Notes under the pieces: model-generated
Databases searched by the model: none
What the model saw: the letters and a program-made list of their open reading frames with translations, nothing else
What the model was told of the DNA's origin: nothing
In this document: in pieces, positions 55,950 through 64,000 of the stretch
How the letters are laid out: every line of letters starts with the position of its first letter
How positions within the stretch are numbered: position 1 is the first letter of the stretch
Program-made: the position numbers and the translations under genes
Assembly (NCBI RefSeq): GCF_000687475.1
Contig: NC_057319.1
Location: forward strand, 1-64,000
DNA from: Ustilaginoidea virens
Taxonomy: Eukaryota; Ascomycota; Sordariomycetes; Hypocreales; Clavicipitaceae
Length of the DNA stretch: 64,000 bases
Direction: 5' to 3'

Positions 55950-58771
55950 CTTAGTATTATACCGCTGGCTTTTTATTCCTATTAAAATAGCGCATTAAGG
56001 CATTAAGCCTACGACCCTAGCTTATACTAGAGATAGAAATTAAAGAGCGCTAGTATTTCAGCCTATTTAGCCTACCGTTCTAATATCTTATAGGGTTAAA
56101 TAAAATACTCTAGATTCTTATAGTCTATAAGAATAGTAAATAGGGAGGCTACTAATCGGAGTTTAGCTAATTATACCTTAAGATAAGAGATAATAATAAG
56201 AAGCTCCTTATCGTAAATTATATAGTTCTATTTAGTATCTATTAGGTATATAGAATAGTATGCAATAGGGTGGAAGACTTTATCCTCTTTAATTTAAGAG
56301 AGGCAGCCACTAAGAGTAGTACTAAAGCTATCCGCTTTAAGAATTATCTTTTTATTAAGGTCCTATTAAGCGAGAACTAGGTATAAAATAAAGTAATACT
56401 TAAGCGCTTAAAATGCCTTTTCTTTTTTATCTAATTATTAAAAGGGAACCCCCTTCTTTATTAATTTAACTAAAGGTTCGGCAAATTAAGAGAAGTTAGG
56501 GATAAAATCATAATAAAAATTTGCAAAGCTAAAGAAGCTTTAGACCCCCTTTAGTTTTGTAAGGGCTTCCTAGTTCTAAATAGCCTTAATCTTTTTAGGG
56601 TTTAAGTAGATCTCTTTTCCTACCGTTATAATATAACTTAGATAATAGACCTTTATTATAGTAAAATCATACTTCTCTAAGTCTAGGTTAAAACTAGTAT
56701 CCTAAAGTCGTCGAAGTATATCCTTAATGCGTCTTATATAGTCCTCTCGCGATCTTAAGGTATAAATAAGGATATTATTAAGGTATATAGTCGCAAAATC
56801 CCCGAATATATTTCCTAAGGCCCTATTAATATATCGTTAGAACGTTATAAGAGCTCTAGTAAGGCTAAAAGGTATAATAAGCTATTTAAAAAGGCCGAAT
56901 CGCATACGAAATACAATAAGGTATTTATCGCCTTCTATAATATAAATTTTATAAAATACTATATATATATCGACTTTAGTAAACTATTTTACCTAGGATA
57001 AAGATCGTAAGGTCTTTTTAATTAGTAGGAGGGGATATCGGTCTTAAGCTATAACCTTATTTAGGGCTTAGTAATCTATATAAAAATACTACCCTTTATT
57101 CCCTTTCTTAGCTAAGAGGACTAGAGCTGCCGCTAATAAAAAGCTCGCCTAAATCCATCCCTTATCTATAAGATTAGTTACTTATCTCTAAACCTTAAGA
57201 AGCTAGTCCTATAGTATATTATATAATAGGCCCTAAAGTAGGTCTAGTATACTTCTATCTAGAGCCTTCTTAAGCCGAATATAATAGTCTAATATACCCT
57301 AGTATAAAGGAAGGCTAAAAGCCTTTTCCTTATTAAATAGGTCGCTAAATTACTATAATTCTAGGGGTAGTCCCTGCGGCTTCTATAGAGATAGTATAAA
57401 GTCCTAATATAGTAGAAATATAATATAGAGAATATATATTATCTTTTGCAGGCTTATAGTAATAAAAGAGGTTGATTAGTCTTTAGAATGCTTTACCTAT
57501 TAGAGTATACTATAGAAGACTAAACCGAGAATATTAACTATAGTAGGGCTAGACTATCGTACTATTAATTCCTAGACGATAAGATTGCCTGCTGCTTTAA
57601 TCTATATTTAATATCGTTTCGCTTGCAATATAATATTACGGTATTCTATCTAAAAGAGACCTAAGATAATATTATGGGTAAGGCTTAAAATTATATAAAG
57701 TATAACCGTAGAAGGCTAGCTATTAACATTAATATCTATACGAATGATATATATAATAGAAGAAGTCGCTTCCTTATATTCCTTTAAACGGCTCTAAATT
57801 TCTACTATCGTTCCGATTTTCCTACGTTATAGTAGGCAAATAGATTAGAGACCTAACTATTATACCGTTTTTTCGCTTATAGTGCTATAGTAATTATAAC
57901 CTGAGTCGATTAAGGTATTAATAAAAGTATAAGATTTATATAATATCAGTACTAAAAAGGGGTGCCTATCTATATATTCTATAATCTCTTTTATCTCTTT
58001 TATATAGGGTCCTTTTTGTAATCAATTAGGGTTCTAAGTATATACTTTAAGCCCTCTTGCGAGATTAGGCTTAAAGGCTAGTCTTTTCCCTAAAAATTAT
58101 CGCTATTATTATCCTTAGCAGCCTAAAAGTCTATTATAGCTACCTTAACCGTTCCTAGTCTGCAGGCCTTTTGCAAACAGCATTTCTATATATAGTAGGT
58201 GGAAGCACTATAATAAAAATAAAGGTCTTTCTCCTATTGCTTATTAAAGACCTCTTATAAGACCTATTTAGCTATATATTGCTTACTCTTTAAAGTAAGC
58301 TAATTAATACCTATTATCTATATATTACCCTTTGTATTCTAGTTATTATTTTATTAATCGCGAGGAGGATTAGGGTAGTATTTAGTGGTTAGGCTAGTCT
58401 TAAGGTTAATAGCAATTTAACGATAGCAATCGACTGCTATATAGTAGTTATTATAGGAGACCCTAAGTCTGATGATCTTATCGGCTATCCTAGTATTTAA
58501 TGCGGAATAAAGGTATTTAAATTTTACTTCCTTAGGCTAGCTAATTCCTCCTATAAACGCTAGTTTTTCCTTAAATTAGATAAAGAAAGCGGTAAAAGGT
58601 TCTTTAGGGCCTTAGCATAAAAAGTGCTTAAGTTCAGTAATTATATAATCCTATTGATGTAGATCCTTAAAGAGATATTAGAGGTATTTAAAGAACTTTA
58701 CTATATTATAATCGTAGGCCTTACTATTCTTAAAAAAGGCTACGACTTATAATTAGACTATAGAAGATAGG

Positions 58772-58984
58772 TGTAACGAAGTGGCCCAATTAGGCCCTAA
58801 GCGGGTGTCTGCGCATATCGCTAGGTAAAAACCTAATCTTCTGTCTGACCGTTAGACCAGACAAAAGAGTACGTATTGTACCAAGTTACCATACTTGGTA
58901 CAATTGACACCTATATCCCCTTGGCACTATGCTGCGCGCAAGCTTGTCCTTAGTATGATACGGGCGTAGCCTGAATCCTTGATA
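58772..58984 (-). repeat. TRIM 3' LTR
   Basis: 213 bp. Contains an 11-bp inverted repeat TTGTACCAAGT/ACTTGGTACAA (58876-58903) and GTCTG...CAGAC around 58837-58856. Confidence 0.9.
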
Positions 58985-59110
58985 TAGCTCCCCTCTCCGC
59001 AGCCGGCCATCTGATACCACGCACCCCCCAGAGGCCAGTCCCATCCTCTGTAAGCCCAGGTAAGGAGCCCGCTGCACGCACCACATACGGGACTCGAACC
59101 TGTGACCTTG

Positions 59111-59125
59111 GGTAACTTGGTACAA
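59111..59125 (-). promoter_or_regulatory. TRIM self-complementary primer-binding site
   Basis: On the minus strand TTGTACCAAGTTACC lies one base inside the 5' LTR boundary. The LTR contains its exact 15-base complement (59231-59245 on the plus strand reads TTGTACCAAGTTACC). Same layout as the Gypsy self-priming sites. Confidence 0.7.
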
Positions 59126-59126
59126 A

Positions 59127-59339
59127 TATAACGAAGTGGCCCAATTAGGCCCTAAGCGGGTGTCTGCGCACATCGCCAGGTAAAAACCTAATCTTCTGTC
59201 TGACCGTTAGACCAGACAAAAGAGTACGTATTGTACCAAGTTACCATACTTGGTACAATTGACACCTATATCCCCTTGGCACTATGCTGCGCGCAAGCTT
59301 GTCCTTAGCATGATACGGGCGTAGCCCGAATCCTTGACA
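59127..59339 (-). repeat. TRIM 5' LTR
   Basis: 213 bp. On the minus strand a TATA-like GATATAGG lies ~30 bp before GGTAACTTGGTACAA, the likely transcript start that pairs with the primer-binding site. Confidence 0.88.
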
Positions 59340-59799
59340 ATAGGTTTTAAAAGATAAATATCTACTATATCTTTTCGTCTCTAATAAAGTCCTTATTGAC
59401 TTTAAGCTTATATTATATAAAGGTTCGCTAGGCGGTAAATATTATCTTTTTGCTATTAAAAGGGTCCCCTATCGGGATCGGCTTATACTTAGGTTAGGTA
59501 TAAGCTGCATCGAGAGTAGTAGGGGGGATAGGTCCGCCCTATTATATTACCGGGACCGGTTGGTATTCCGGTTGGAGTTTACTCGCCTATTTTGCGAGAT
59601 AAGCCTATAAAGAGTTCATCTGTAATTAAATCTATTATATACCCTCGGAAAGTTGCTATATTTAGGTGTATGTATTATGTCGGGGGCGCTGCTGCCCCGT
59701 GCTGTCTGCCCCCGTCTTATTAGGCGCGCTCATTTTAATATCGTATAATACTTGCATCATTAGTTCTATAATACGGAGTTATAACAGCAAGGCTGAGAG

Positions 59800-59810
59800 A
59801 GTCTATTTAA
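59800..59810 (-). promoter_or_regulatory. Gypsy primer-binding site, type A, beside a type-B LTR
   Basis: Plus-strand AGTCTATTTAA (minus TTAAATAGACT). It pairs with subfamily-A LTRs such as 51125-51368 but not with the adjacent LTR 59812-60072, which has ATTAATAAAACT (59861-59872). Confidence 0.7.
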
Positions 59811-59811
59811 A

Positions 59812-60072
59812 TATAATAGACTAGCCCTAGGGCGACTGTAAATAAGTATTAATCGGATGTATTAATAAAACTAAGGAGGAAGGGAGAAGAGCCTAGACCG
59901 GGTCCCTTCCGCAGTCTATATATATCCGTGTGTGGCGCGGGCTAGAGCCCTAATATTGCCCTATGGGCCCGCGCGTCTACCTTATGTCATCCGTCCTGGG
60001 CTAGGCACGGGCGCAGCCCGAGCCCCGAGCCCTAATTAATCCATGACACGGGCATAGCCCGAGTCCGTGACA
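59812..60072 (-). repeat. Gypsy LTR of subfamily B at the 5' end of a subfamily-A element
   Basis: 261 bp, TATAATAGACTAGCC to GAGTCCGTGACA. The middle part ('gtggcgcgggctagagccc') matches 32813-33066 and 20099-20353, not 51125-51368. Confidence 0.82.
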
Positions 60073-60814
60073 GGTAGATTAACGCGGTTAAATAGCTATT
60101 TATCCTATTTACTGCAGTTTTCGTAGAATAGTTCCTATAGGTTATCGTTAATTATATAGTCTTTCTGATAGGTGTAGATTAAAAAGGCTAGGCGGTTATA
60201 TAATGCTATAGTAGTGGCATTAGGGGTAATTAGCTCTATTATAGTAGCCTAATTATTATCGAGTAAGAAGGCAAATCGATATAGCCTTTTAGGTAGTGCC
60301 GGTTATAATGATAATAATCGTGATCGTGCTATAGTATTGAGAGGAGGGTTTGAGAAGGGGGGGGGGGATATATTATAAGGAGTGTAAGATTCGATCTTAT
60401 AAGAAGTATAAGATTGCAAGAGGGCTTTTATCTATAGGGGTAAAAAAAAGAAAGAAAGGGGTTAGTTAGCAAGATAACTATTTAACGGAATAGGTTATTT
60501 GCCTCCTATAATTAGTAGGGTGACCGTTTAACGGAATAGGTCAGCCGCCTCCTAAATGCTAAGGGTATTTTCAAAGATCGTAATAATTAGTATATTTTCT
60601 TCCTTTGTAATAGACGAAAGTAGAAAAGGTCTAAATCGTTCTTCCAATTAGTTAATAGTATAACCGTTTAATAGAATGGGTTATCTGCCTTCCTGATTAG
60701 CACGATTTGCAATAGAAATCGTCTCTTCGAGAGTAATCTTGCTGATCTATAATGCACCGTCTTTGCGGGATATAATCCTATGAGTGGTGATATTACTACT
60801 ACTGATCAGTATTG
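60073..60814. other. Degraded repeat region with G11 tract and CCGTTTAACGG motifs
   Basis: No gene. A purine run ending in G11 (60357-60367) is followed by TATATTATAAGG, resembling a polypurine tract before an LTR. The palindrome CCGTTTAACGG and variants recur (about 60476, 60526 and 60662), each followed by AATRGGTYA and a GCCTCCT-like string. No domain is recognisable. Confidence 0.5.
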
Positions 60815-61143
60815 ATATAAACTCGGTATACCCAGTTATATGTAGGGTCGCGCGCGTGGTATTATGTACCGTGAAGTCACCGGTTAAAGGTATGATTACT
60901 TCTTTGATTATGACTCACTATCTAAGAAAGGGGAAAGGAAGCAAAAGAGGGTAATTACACGATGTGGCCTTTTTGTGCGTGTGCCGCTGTCACGTGCATC
61001 GGCGCGGTCGGGCCGGGCTGCCCGCGTGCCCTACCGGGCTCAGGGGCATAGGGGCAAAAGTGGCCATATCGTGTGCAATGGTGTGCGCGGCACATCCGTC
61101 GCAGTGTGCCCAATTGGGCACCTTGCGACAGCGCTTCCGACAC
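60815..61143 (-). repeat. GC-rich repeat module (inverse copy at 12771-13115)
   Basis: On the minus strand it runs from TGTCGGAAGCGCTGTCGC (61143) through the GTGCCCAATTGGGCAC palindrome (61105-61120), the GC-rich body, and on to CTGGGTATACCGAG (near 60830). Unlike neighbouring DNA it is only lightly RIP-affected. Short frames on both strands are compositional. Confidence 0.75.
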
Positions 61144-61344
61144 TAGGGCTACCGCAGCTTTGCGCCTCCTACGATGCCGATAAATTCGGCGCGTCGGCCT
61201 AGTTACCCTTAAGGGCTGTATTCAATAATAGCGCCTCTACCTGCTCTTCTTGCTATAGTATAATGATTTCTATTGCTATCTTGCTTTCTATAAGAATTGG
61301 CTATATAGTAGGATATACTCGATAAAGCACATCCTAAGAGGGTG

Positions 61345-61549
61345 TGTCGGCAGGGATACCGGTGGATTCGTATAATGTCGGGAATATTCGGCTATGAGTG
61401 GACACATATAACTGAGGGAACTGTAGCCCCTTAGGGCTACCCCCGTGCCCACTATAAATAGCTGGTGACTTATATATTGTTTAGTCAGTAAGGTTTTAAC
61501 CTTTCTAATATACCGCTTTCTCTCCCTGCTTCCTGACACTTCCTGACAC
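61345..61549 (+). repeat. LTR-like repeat with TATA box, upstream of the kinase gene
   Basis: TGTCGGCAGGGATACCGG (61345) to CTTCCTGACA (61539 or 61549; the last 10 bp are doubled). It is homologous to 17949-18160 and, inverted, to 14090-14293. A canonical TATAAATA is at 61453-61460. TG..CA ends, size (~200 bp) and TATA box fit a solo LTR, but no target duplication was found. Confidence 0.6.
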
Positions 61550-61727
61550 AATATCCCCGGCAACAACTAGCGCTTTTAGCACGGCTGGTACGTATATTTT
61601 CTTGGATCGACAAAGCCCCTGGCTGTGCGTCGAGACTGGGCAGTGGGGCCGAGGCAATGGCTTCTTCGTCCAGATGCATCTCATCTGCTACAGGCAGAAT
61701 CTATTACAGCCAGCAAGGGACACAGAG

Positions 61728-61802
61728 GTGAGCGCAATATTCTTTAATGATACACGTTACGAAGAGCTACTAACCTCCGGTTCAAGGAGCAAAGGGTTCT
61801 AG
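61728..61802 (+). other. Possible 5'-leader intron of the kinase gene
   Basis: GTGAGC donor at 61728, exact TACTAAC branch site at 61768-61774 and TTCTAG acceptor ending at 61802 (75 bp). It lies between the TATA box of the LTR-like repeat and the kinase ATG. This is predicted from splice motifs only. Confidence 0.5.
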
Positions 61803-61882
61803 TCTGCGGACTAGCGCAACGCGTTCACCACTCTTCGTTGATATTTCTAGCTTCCCTGAATCCTAATTTTTCTGCGACCGCT

Positions 61883-62783
61883 ATGCCACTCGATGAAATC
61901 CAGTACCCTCCAGGATTTGGGCTCAAGGATGTTGTAGCATGGGGGAGCACAGGGCTTATTATTCTGGATGCGGCCACGCAAACTGTCATCAAAACACCTT
62001 TCGATGACGAATTCCGCCCTTCAATCCAGAGAGAACGACTGATCTACGAGAGGCTTACTGAGCTCGGGGGACACGACGGGATACTGTCATACCACGGTGG
62101 TGTTGATGGAGGGGGAATTCGCCTCGGATACGCCTCAAAGCATGACTTGCAGTCTTTTATCCAACAACAGAACAGTCTCGACCTCCGCCTCCGCCTGCGT
62201 TGGATGATTCAGCTCGCCGAAACTCTCCATTTTATCCACAATGCTGGCATTATCCATGGTGATCTAACGACATCAAACATGTTCTTGGACGACAGACTCA
62301 ACCTCAAGCTTGCTGATTTTGCAGGATCATCGATTGACATGGAGCCCCTCCTCGTTACTGTCACCGTCAGTTATGAGTACCCAGGTGATCTATTATCTAC
62401 ACAAGCAGATATTTTCGCGGTCGGGTCAGCGATGTATGAAATCATGACTGGCGAAAGGCCGTATTCCTCATTGAGTGAGGTTGACACCCGGAAGCGATAC
62501 CAGAACAAGGAGTTTCCAGACATCGCCTCACTAGGCAGCTTGGGGCATGTCATCAGGGCATGCTGGGAAGGCAGCTACAGCAACAGCAAGGCTTTGGCGA
62601 AAGATCTCAAAGGTAAGCGTTTACGCCGCGCTTCTCTGTACACTAGCTAATTCCGACTCCGCAGCAATTCAAGAAACATCGAACACGGTTGCTAGCGATA
62701 CATGGCTCCCTCACATTCTCTTCGGTATTGGTGCGATCGTTCTGGCTGCTCTCGTCTATAGGAAGTTAGCGAGAATAAGTTAA
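61883..62783 (+). CDS. Protein-kinase-like protein with C-terminal membrane anchor (one intron)
   Basis: Predicted 282 residues. Exon 1 is 61883-62612 and exon 2 is 62665-62783. The 52-bp intron (62613-62664) begins GTAAGC and ends CAG, and restores the frame (Lys-Ala-Ile-Gln). The start is the ATG at 61883 ('MPLDEIQYPPGF'); the frame further upstream has no ATG. Kinase landmarks: Gly-rich 'AWGSTGL' (19-25), Lys37 in 'TVIK', 'ERLIYERL' (51-58), catalytic 'HGDLTTSN' (125-132; HRD replaced by HGD), 'DFA' at 145-147 instead of DFG, and 'ADIFAVGSAMYEIMTGERPY'-type helix F (about 175-194). Exon 2 encodes a hydrophobic segment 'LPHILFGIGAIVLAALVY' (258-275) with a short basic tail, so the protein may be tail-anchored. 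It is short for a kinase. The family resembles small fungal kinase-like proteins of unknown role. An LTR-like repeat with a TATA box lies ~0.4 kb upstream. Confidence 0.85.
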
Positions 62784-62805
62784 TACGAATAGATAACGTA
62801 GATAC

Positions 62806-63018
62806 CTATGAAAGACATTTGGGGCATTTCCCAGGTTGCATTGTCGTGCCAGTTTGGATCGGCTTGCCGTTCATTCCTTTTGCGGGCGTGGCGTCATCGC
62901 AAACTAGACCTCCCGCACTGACTTTTTCGCACCTATCCCATTTCCTAGTAGTGCAGATGTGCTTCCGGTCGTTCTCGCATTCCTTGTATTTGACCTTCTG
63001 TTCAAAATAGTGGCACAT
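62806..63018 (-). CDS. Small Cys-rich protein (70 aa), hypothetical
   Basis: The ATG at 63018 gives 'MCHYFEQKVKYKEC...' with Cys at 2, 14, 22, 30, 40, 65 and 68 and a C-terminal 'CPKC'. There are no RIP-type stops and no signal peptide. The pattern resembles small fungal proteins that begin 'MCxYF' and carry paired cysteines, probably zinc-binding; the function is unknown. The frame extends upstream to 63084 without an ATG. It converges on the kinase gene, with stops 22 bp apart. A missing exon is possible. Confidence 0.5.
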   Translation of the reverse strand: MCHYFEQKVKYKECENDRKHICTTRKWDRCEKVSAGGLVCDDATPAKGMNGKPIQTGTTMQPGKCPKCLS

Positions 63019-64000
63019 GATCGGTGTTTGGCATAAGATGAATAAAGATGGGTTATACAGAATGTGGTACGATGATATGTGCAAAGGAAGCGTGATTCCA
63101 GGACAAGTCGATGCGTTTCTTTATGTATGCACTACTGCGACCAACGCGGGCCTTCTGAGCGATGCGTTGGACGCTTTGCAGCATGTCTGCCAGACACTCA
63201 TTATCCCCTTTATGCAGTCCTGTACCTAATAGCGATGCGCCACAGTGACTATCATTGTGACCGTAGCCTATAGAATGCAAAACGTTAACCGCCGCGTACC
63301 TAGAGATTGATCGAGGGAGGGGTTTACCAACATAGATCAGGCTTAGGCTAATCTTTATGCAGATAATCCCCACAATATGCCCGCGCGACAAAGGTCCCTA
63401 GGCGCTGTTTATAGAGATCGTGAATATGGCCAAGGCTAAGAAGAATGACTGGTCGTCCTCGATTGTGAAACATTGATGTTTGAGGGAGTGGTATCGTTGT
63501 GACACATGGCCTATGGAATGCAAATCGTCGATCACCTCGCGCAAAGGCCAGAGCTAGTCCCATGCGGTCTAATAAAGATCAGCTTCGAAGAAATCACTGA
63601 TACGCCACAAAATAGGGACCTGGTCACCTTATAGTGCATCCCTTAATGCTCCCAAATTGGGTGTGGAGCTATGCCAAGTTGTGATCACTTTATCCCCGTT
63701 TAAGATAACTTTCATCGCATGCGGCGAAGCGACTTCTAAGCTCTGAGTTCCTAAAAGTTCGCTTAATTAACTAGCTTCTATCTTCTGCTAGCCTGTGCAT
63801 GCTGATTGGAGGCCCTTCTAGGCATAGGCAGTAGGTCGCAGCTTCAGTATGAGTGTTAAATATTAGGGCCTGGTATTGTAGTGAACCTAGATTCTAGGCA
63901 GCTATTCCGGCTCGGCTATAAGTAGGCTAGGCCATACGAGGATGTCGCACTAACCCAAAGTATGCTTTCTTAAACTTGGTACCTTTGTGAAAGTGGGCTT
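63019..64000. other. No gene recognised to the window edge
   Basis: Normal base composition with frames of 60-112 codons on both strands (for example 63053-63391 and 63348-63563, both minus), none with recognisable domains or convincing starts. A gene lying mainly beyond the window cannot be excluded. Confidence 0.45.

Larger units (their letters stand above)
58772..59339 (-). mobile_element. Miniature LTR retrotransposon (TRIM), 568 bp
   Basis: Two 213-bp direct repeats flank a 142-bp interior with no coding capacity. Ends are TG..CA on the minus strand (TGTCAAGG...), and the target duplication is ATAGG (58767-58771 and 59340-59344). The empty site is present in the plus Gypsy gag at about 21438-21446. 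By eye the LTRs differ at six positions, five of them CpA/TpA-type. A polypurine run (minus strand GGAGAGGGGAGC) precedes the left LTR, which fixes the minus orientation. A 15-nt site next to the 5' LTR is self-complementary to the LTR. The LTR tip resembles that of the Gypsy family. Minus-strand frames of 64-95 codons within it are not considered genes. Confidence 0.9.
53520..59760 (-). pseudogene. Gypsy gag-pol remnant (minus strand, interrupted)
   Basis: Same order as 21005-25945 in reverse: chromodomain/pol end near 53580-53800, integrase about 54000-55190, RNase H about 55960-56350, RT about 56550-57100 (active-site region near 56770), protease with 'LIDSG' near 57905, gag to about 59700. 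Interrupted at 55209-55949 and 58772-59339. Stops are RIP-type throughout. It is useful as an aligned partner for the plus copy, since insertions absent from one are visible in the other. Confidence 0.8.
51125..60072 (-). mobile_element. Second long Gypsy element (minus strand) with two inserted elements
   Basis: Inverse counterpart of 20730-28372: 3' LTR 51125-51368, polypurine tract, antisense ORF, chromodomain, integrase, RT, protease, gag, leader, 5' LTR 59812-60072. It is interrupted by a solo copia LTR (55209-55949) and a TRIM element (58772-59339), both with target duplications and both with empty sites in the plus copy. The two outer LTRs belong to different subfamilies (A on the left, B on the right), and there is no matching target duplication (GAACC, GGTAG). 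Confidence 0.83.

Noticed and set aside
59060..59126. A functional tRNA gene in the TRIM
   Set aside because: Only a T-arm-like segment is visible. The acceptor stem, anticodon arm and correct A-B box spacing are lacking.
58886..59173. 95- and 64-codon minus-strand frames as genes
   Set aside because: They span the TRIM interior and LTR, with no conserved motif and no typical start context.
63053..63563. Minus-strand frames of 112 and 71 codons as genes
   Set aside because: No domain, no splice support and no compelling start. They overlap each other and the 5' side of the Cys-rich gene.

Overview
The window is the left end of a chromosome of a filamentous ascomycete (Pezizomycotina). It opens with seven CCCTAA telomere units and runs inward through a repeat-dominated subtelomere. 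The fungal call rests on the telomere motif, two host genes with 51-52 bp introns, and copia and chromodomain-Gypsy retroelements. Nearly all repeats carry the signature of repeat-induced point mutation (RIP): AT-rich, TpA-rich DNA with TAG/TAA stops where the protein families have Gln or Trp (CAG, CAA, TGG altered at CpA). No species is assigned.

Layout. 1-0.6 kb: telomere joined to a broken copia-type LTR. 0.6-9.7 kb: AT-rich DNA with tandem arrays of 160, 41, 57 and 237 bp. 9.7-12.5 kb: degraded 5'-truncated copia-type pol. 12.5-14.7 kb: LTR debris and GC-rich repeat modules. 14.8-17.4 kb: a host island with a divergent gene pair (spliced APH/kinase-like phosphotransferase; 61-residue charged protein). 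17.8-19.2 kb: inverted and tandem copies of repeat modules seen elsewhere. 19.2-60.1 kb: a nest of LTR retroelements. 60.1-61.5 kb: more repeat modules. 61.6-63.0 kb: a second host island with a spliced protein-kinase-like gene and a convergent small Cys-rich gene. 63.0-64.0 kb: no gene seen.

The nest. A chromodomain Gypsy family occurs as a full-length plus copy (20730-28372), a minus copy (51125-60072) and several fragments and lone LTRs. A copia element (outer, plus, 36928-50977) is split by a second copia element (inner, minus, 41411-48266) with a 5-bp target duplication. Lone copia LTRs with target duplications interrupt Gypsy copies at 30029-30804 and 55209-55949. A 568-bp miniature LTR element (TRIM) sits in the minus Gypsy gag at 58772-59339; the plus Gypsy shows the matching empty site.

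Most notable points: (i) Gypsy LTRs and their primer-binding sites covary between two subfamilies in a way that indicates Tf1/sushi-type self-priming; (ii) the TRIM has the same self-complementary layout and a Gypsy-like LTR tip, so it is probably a Gypsy-mobilised parasite; (iii) the Gypsy carries a ~560-codon antisense ORF between chromodomain and 3' LTR, legible in both long copies; (iv) the telomere is seated directly on a broken LTR whose intact relative lies at 34562-35297; (v) the outer copia polyprotein has a collagen-like Gly-Pro-X tract between integrase and reverse transcriptase; (vi) an LTR-like repeat with a TATA box lies just upstream of the kinase gene.
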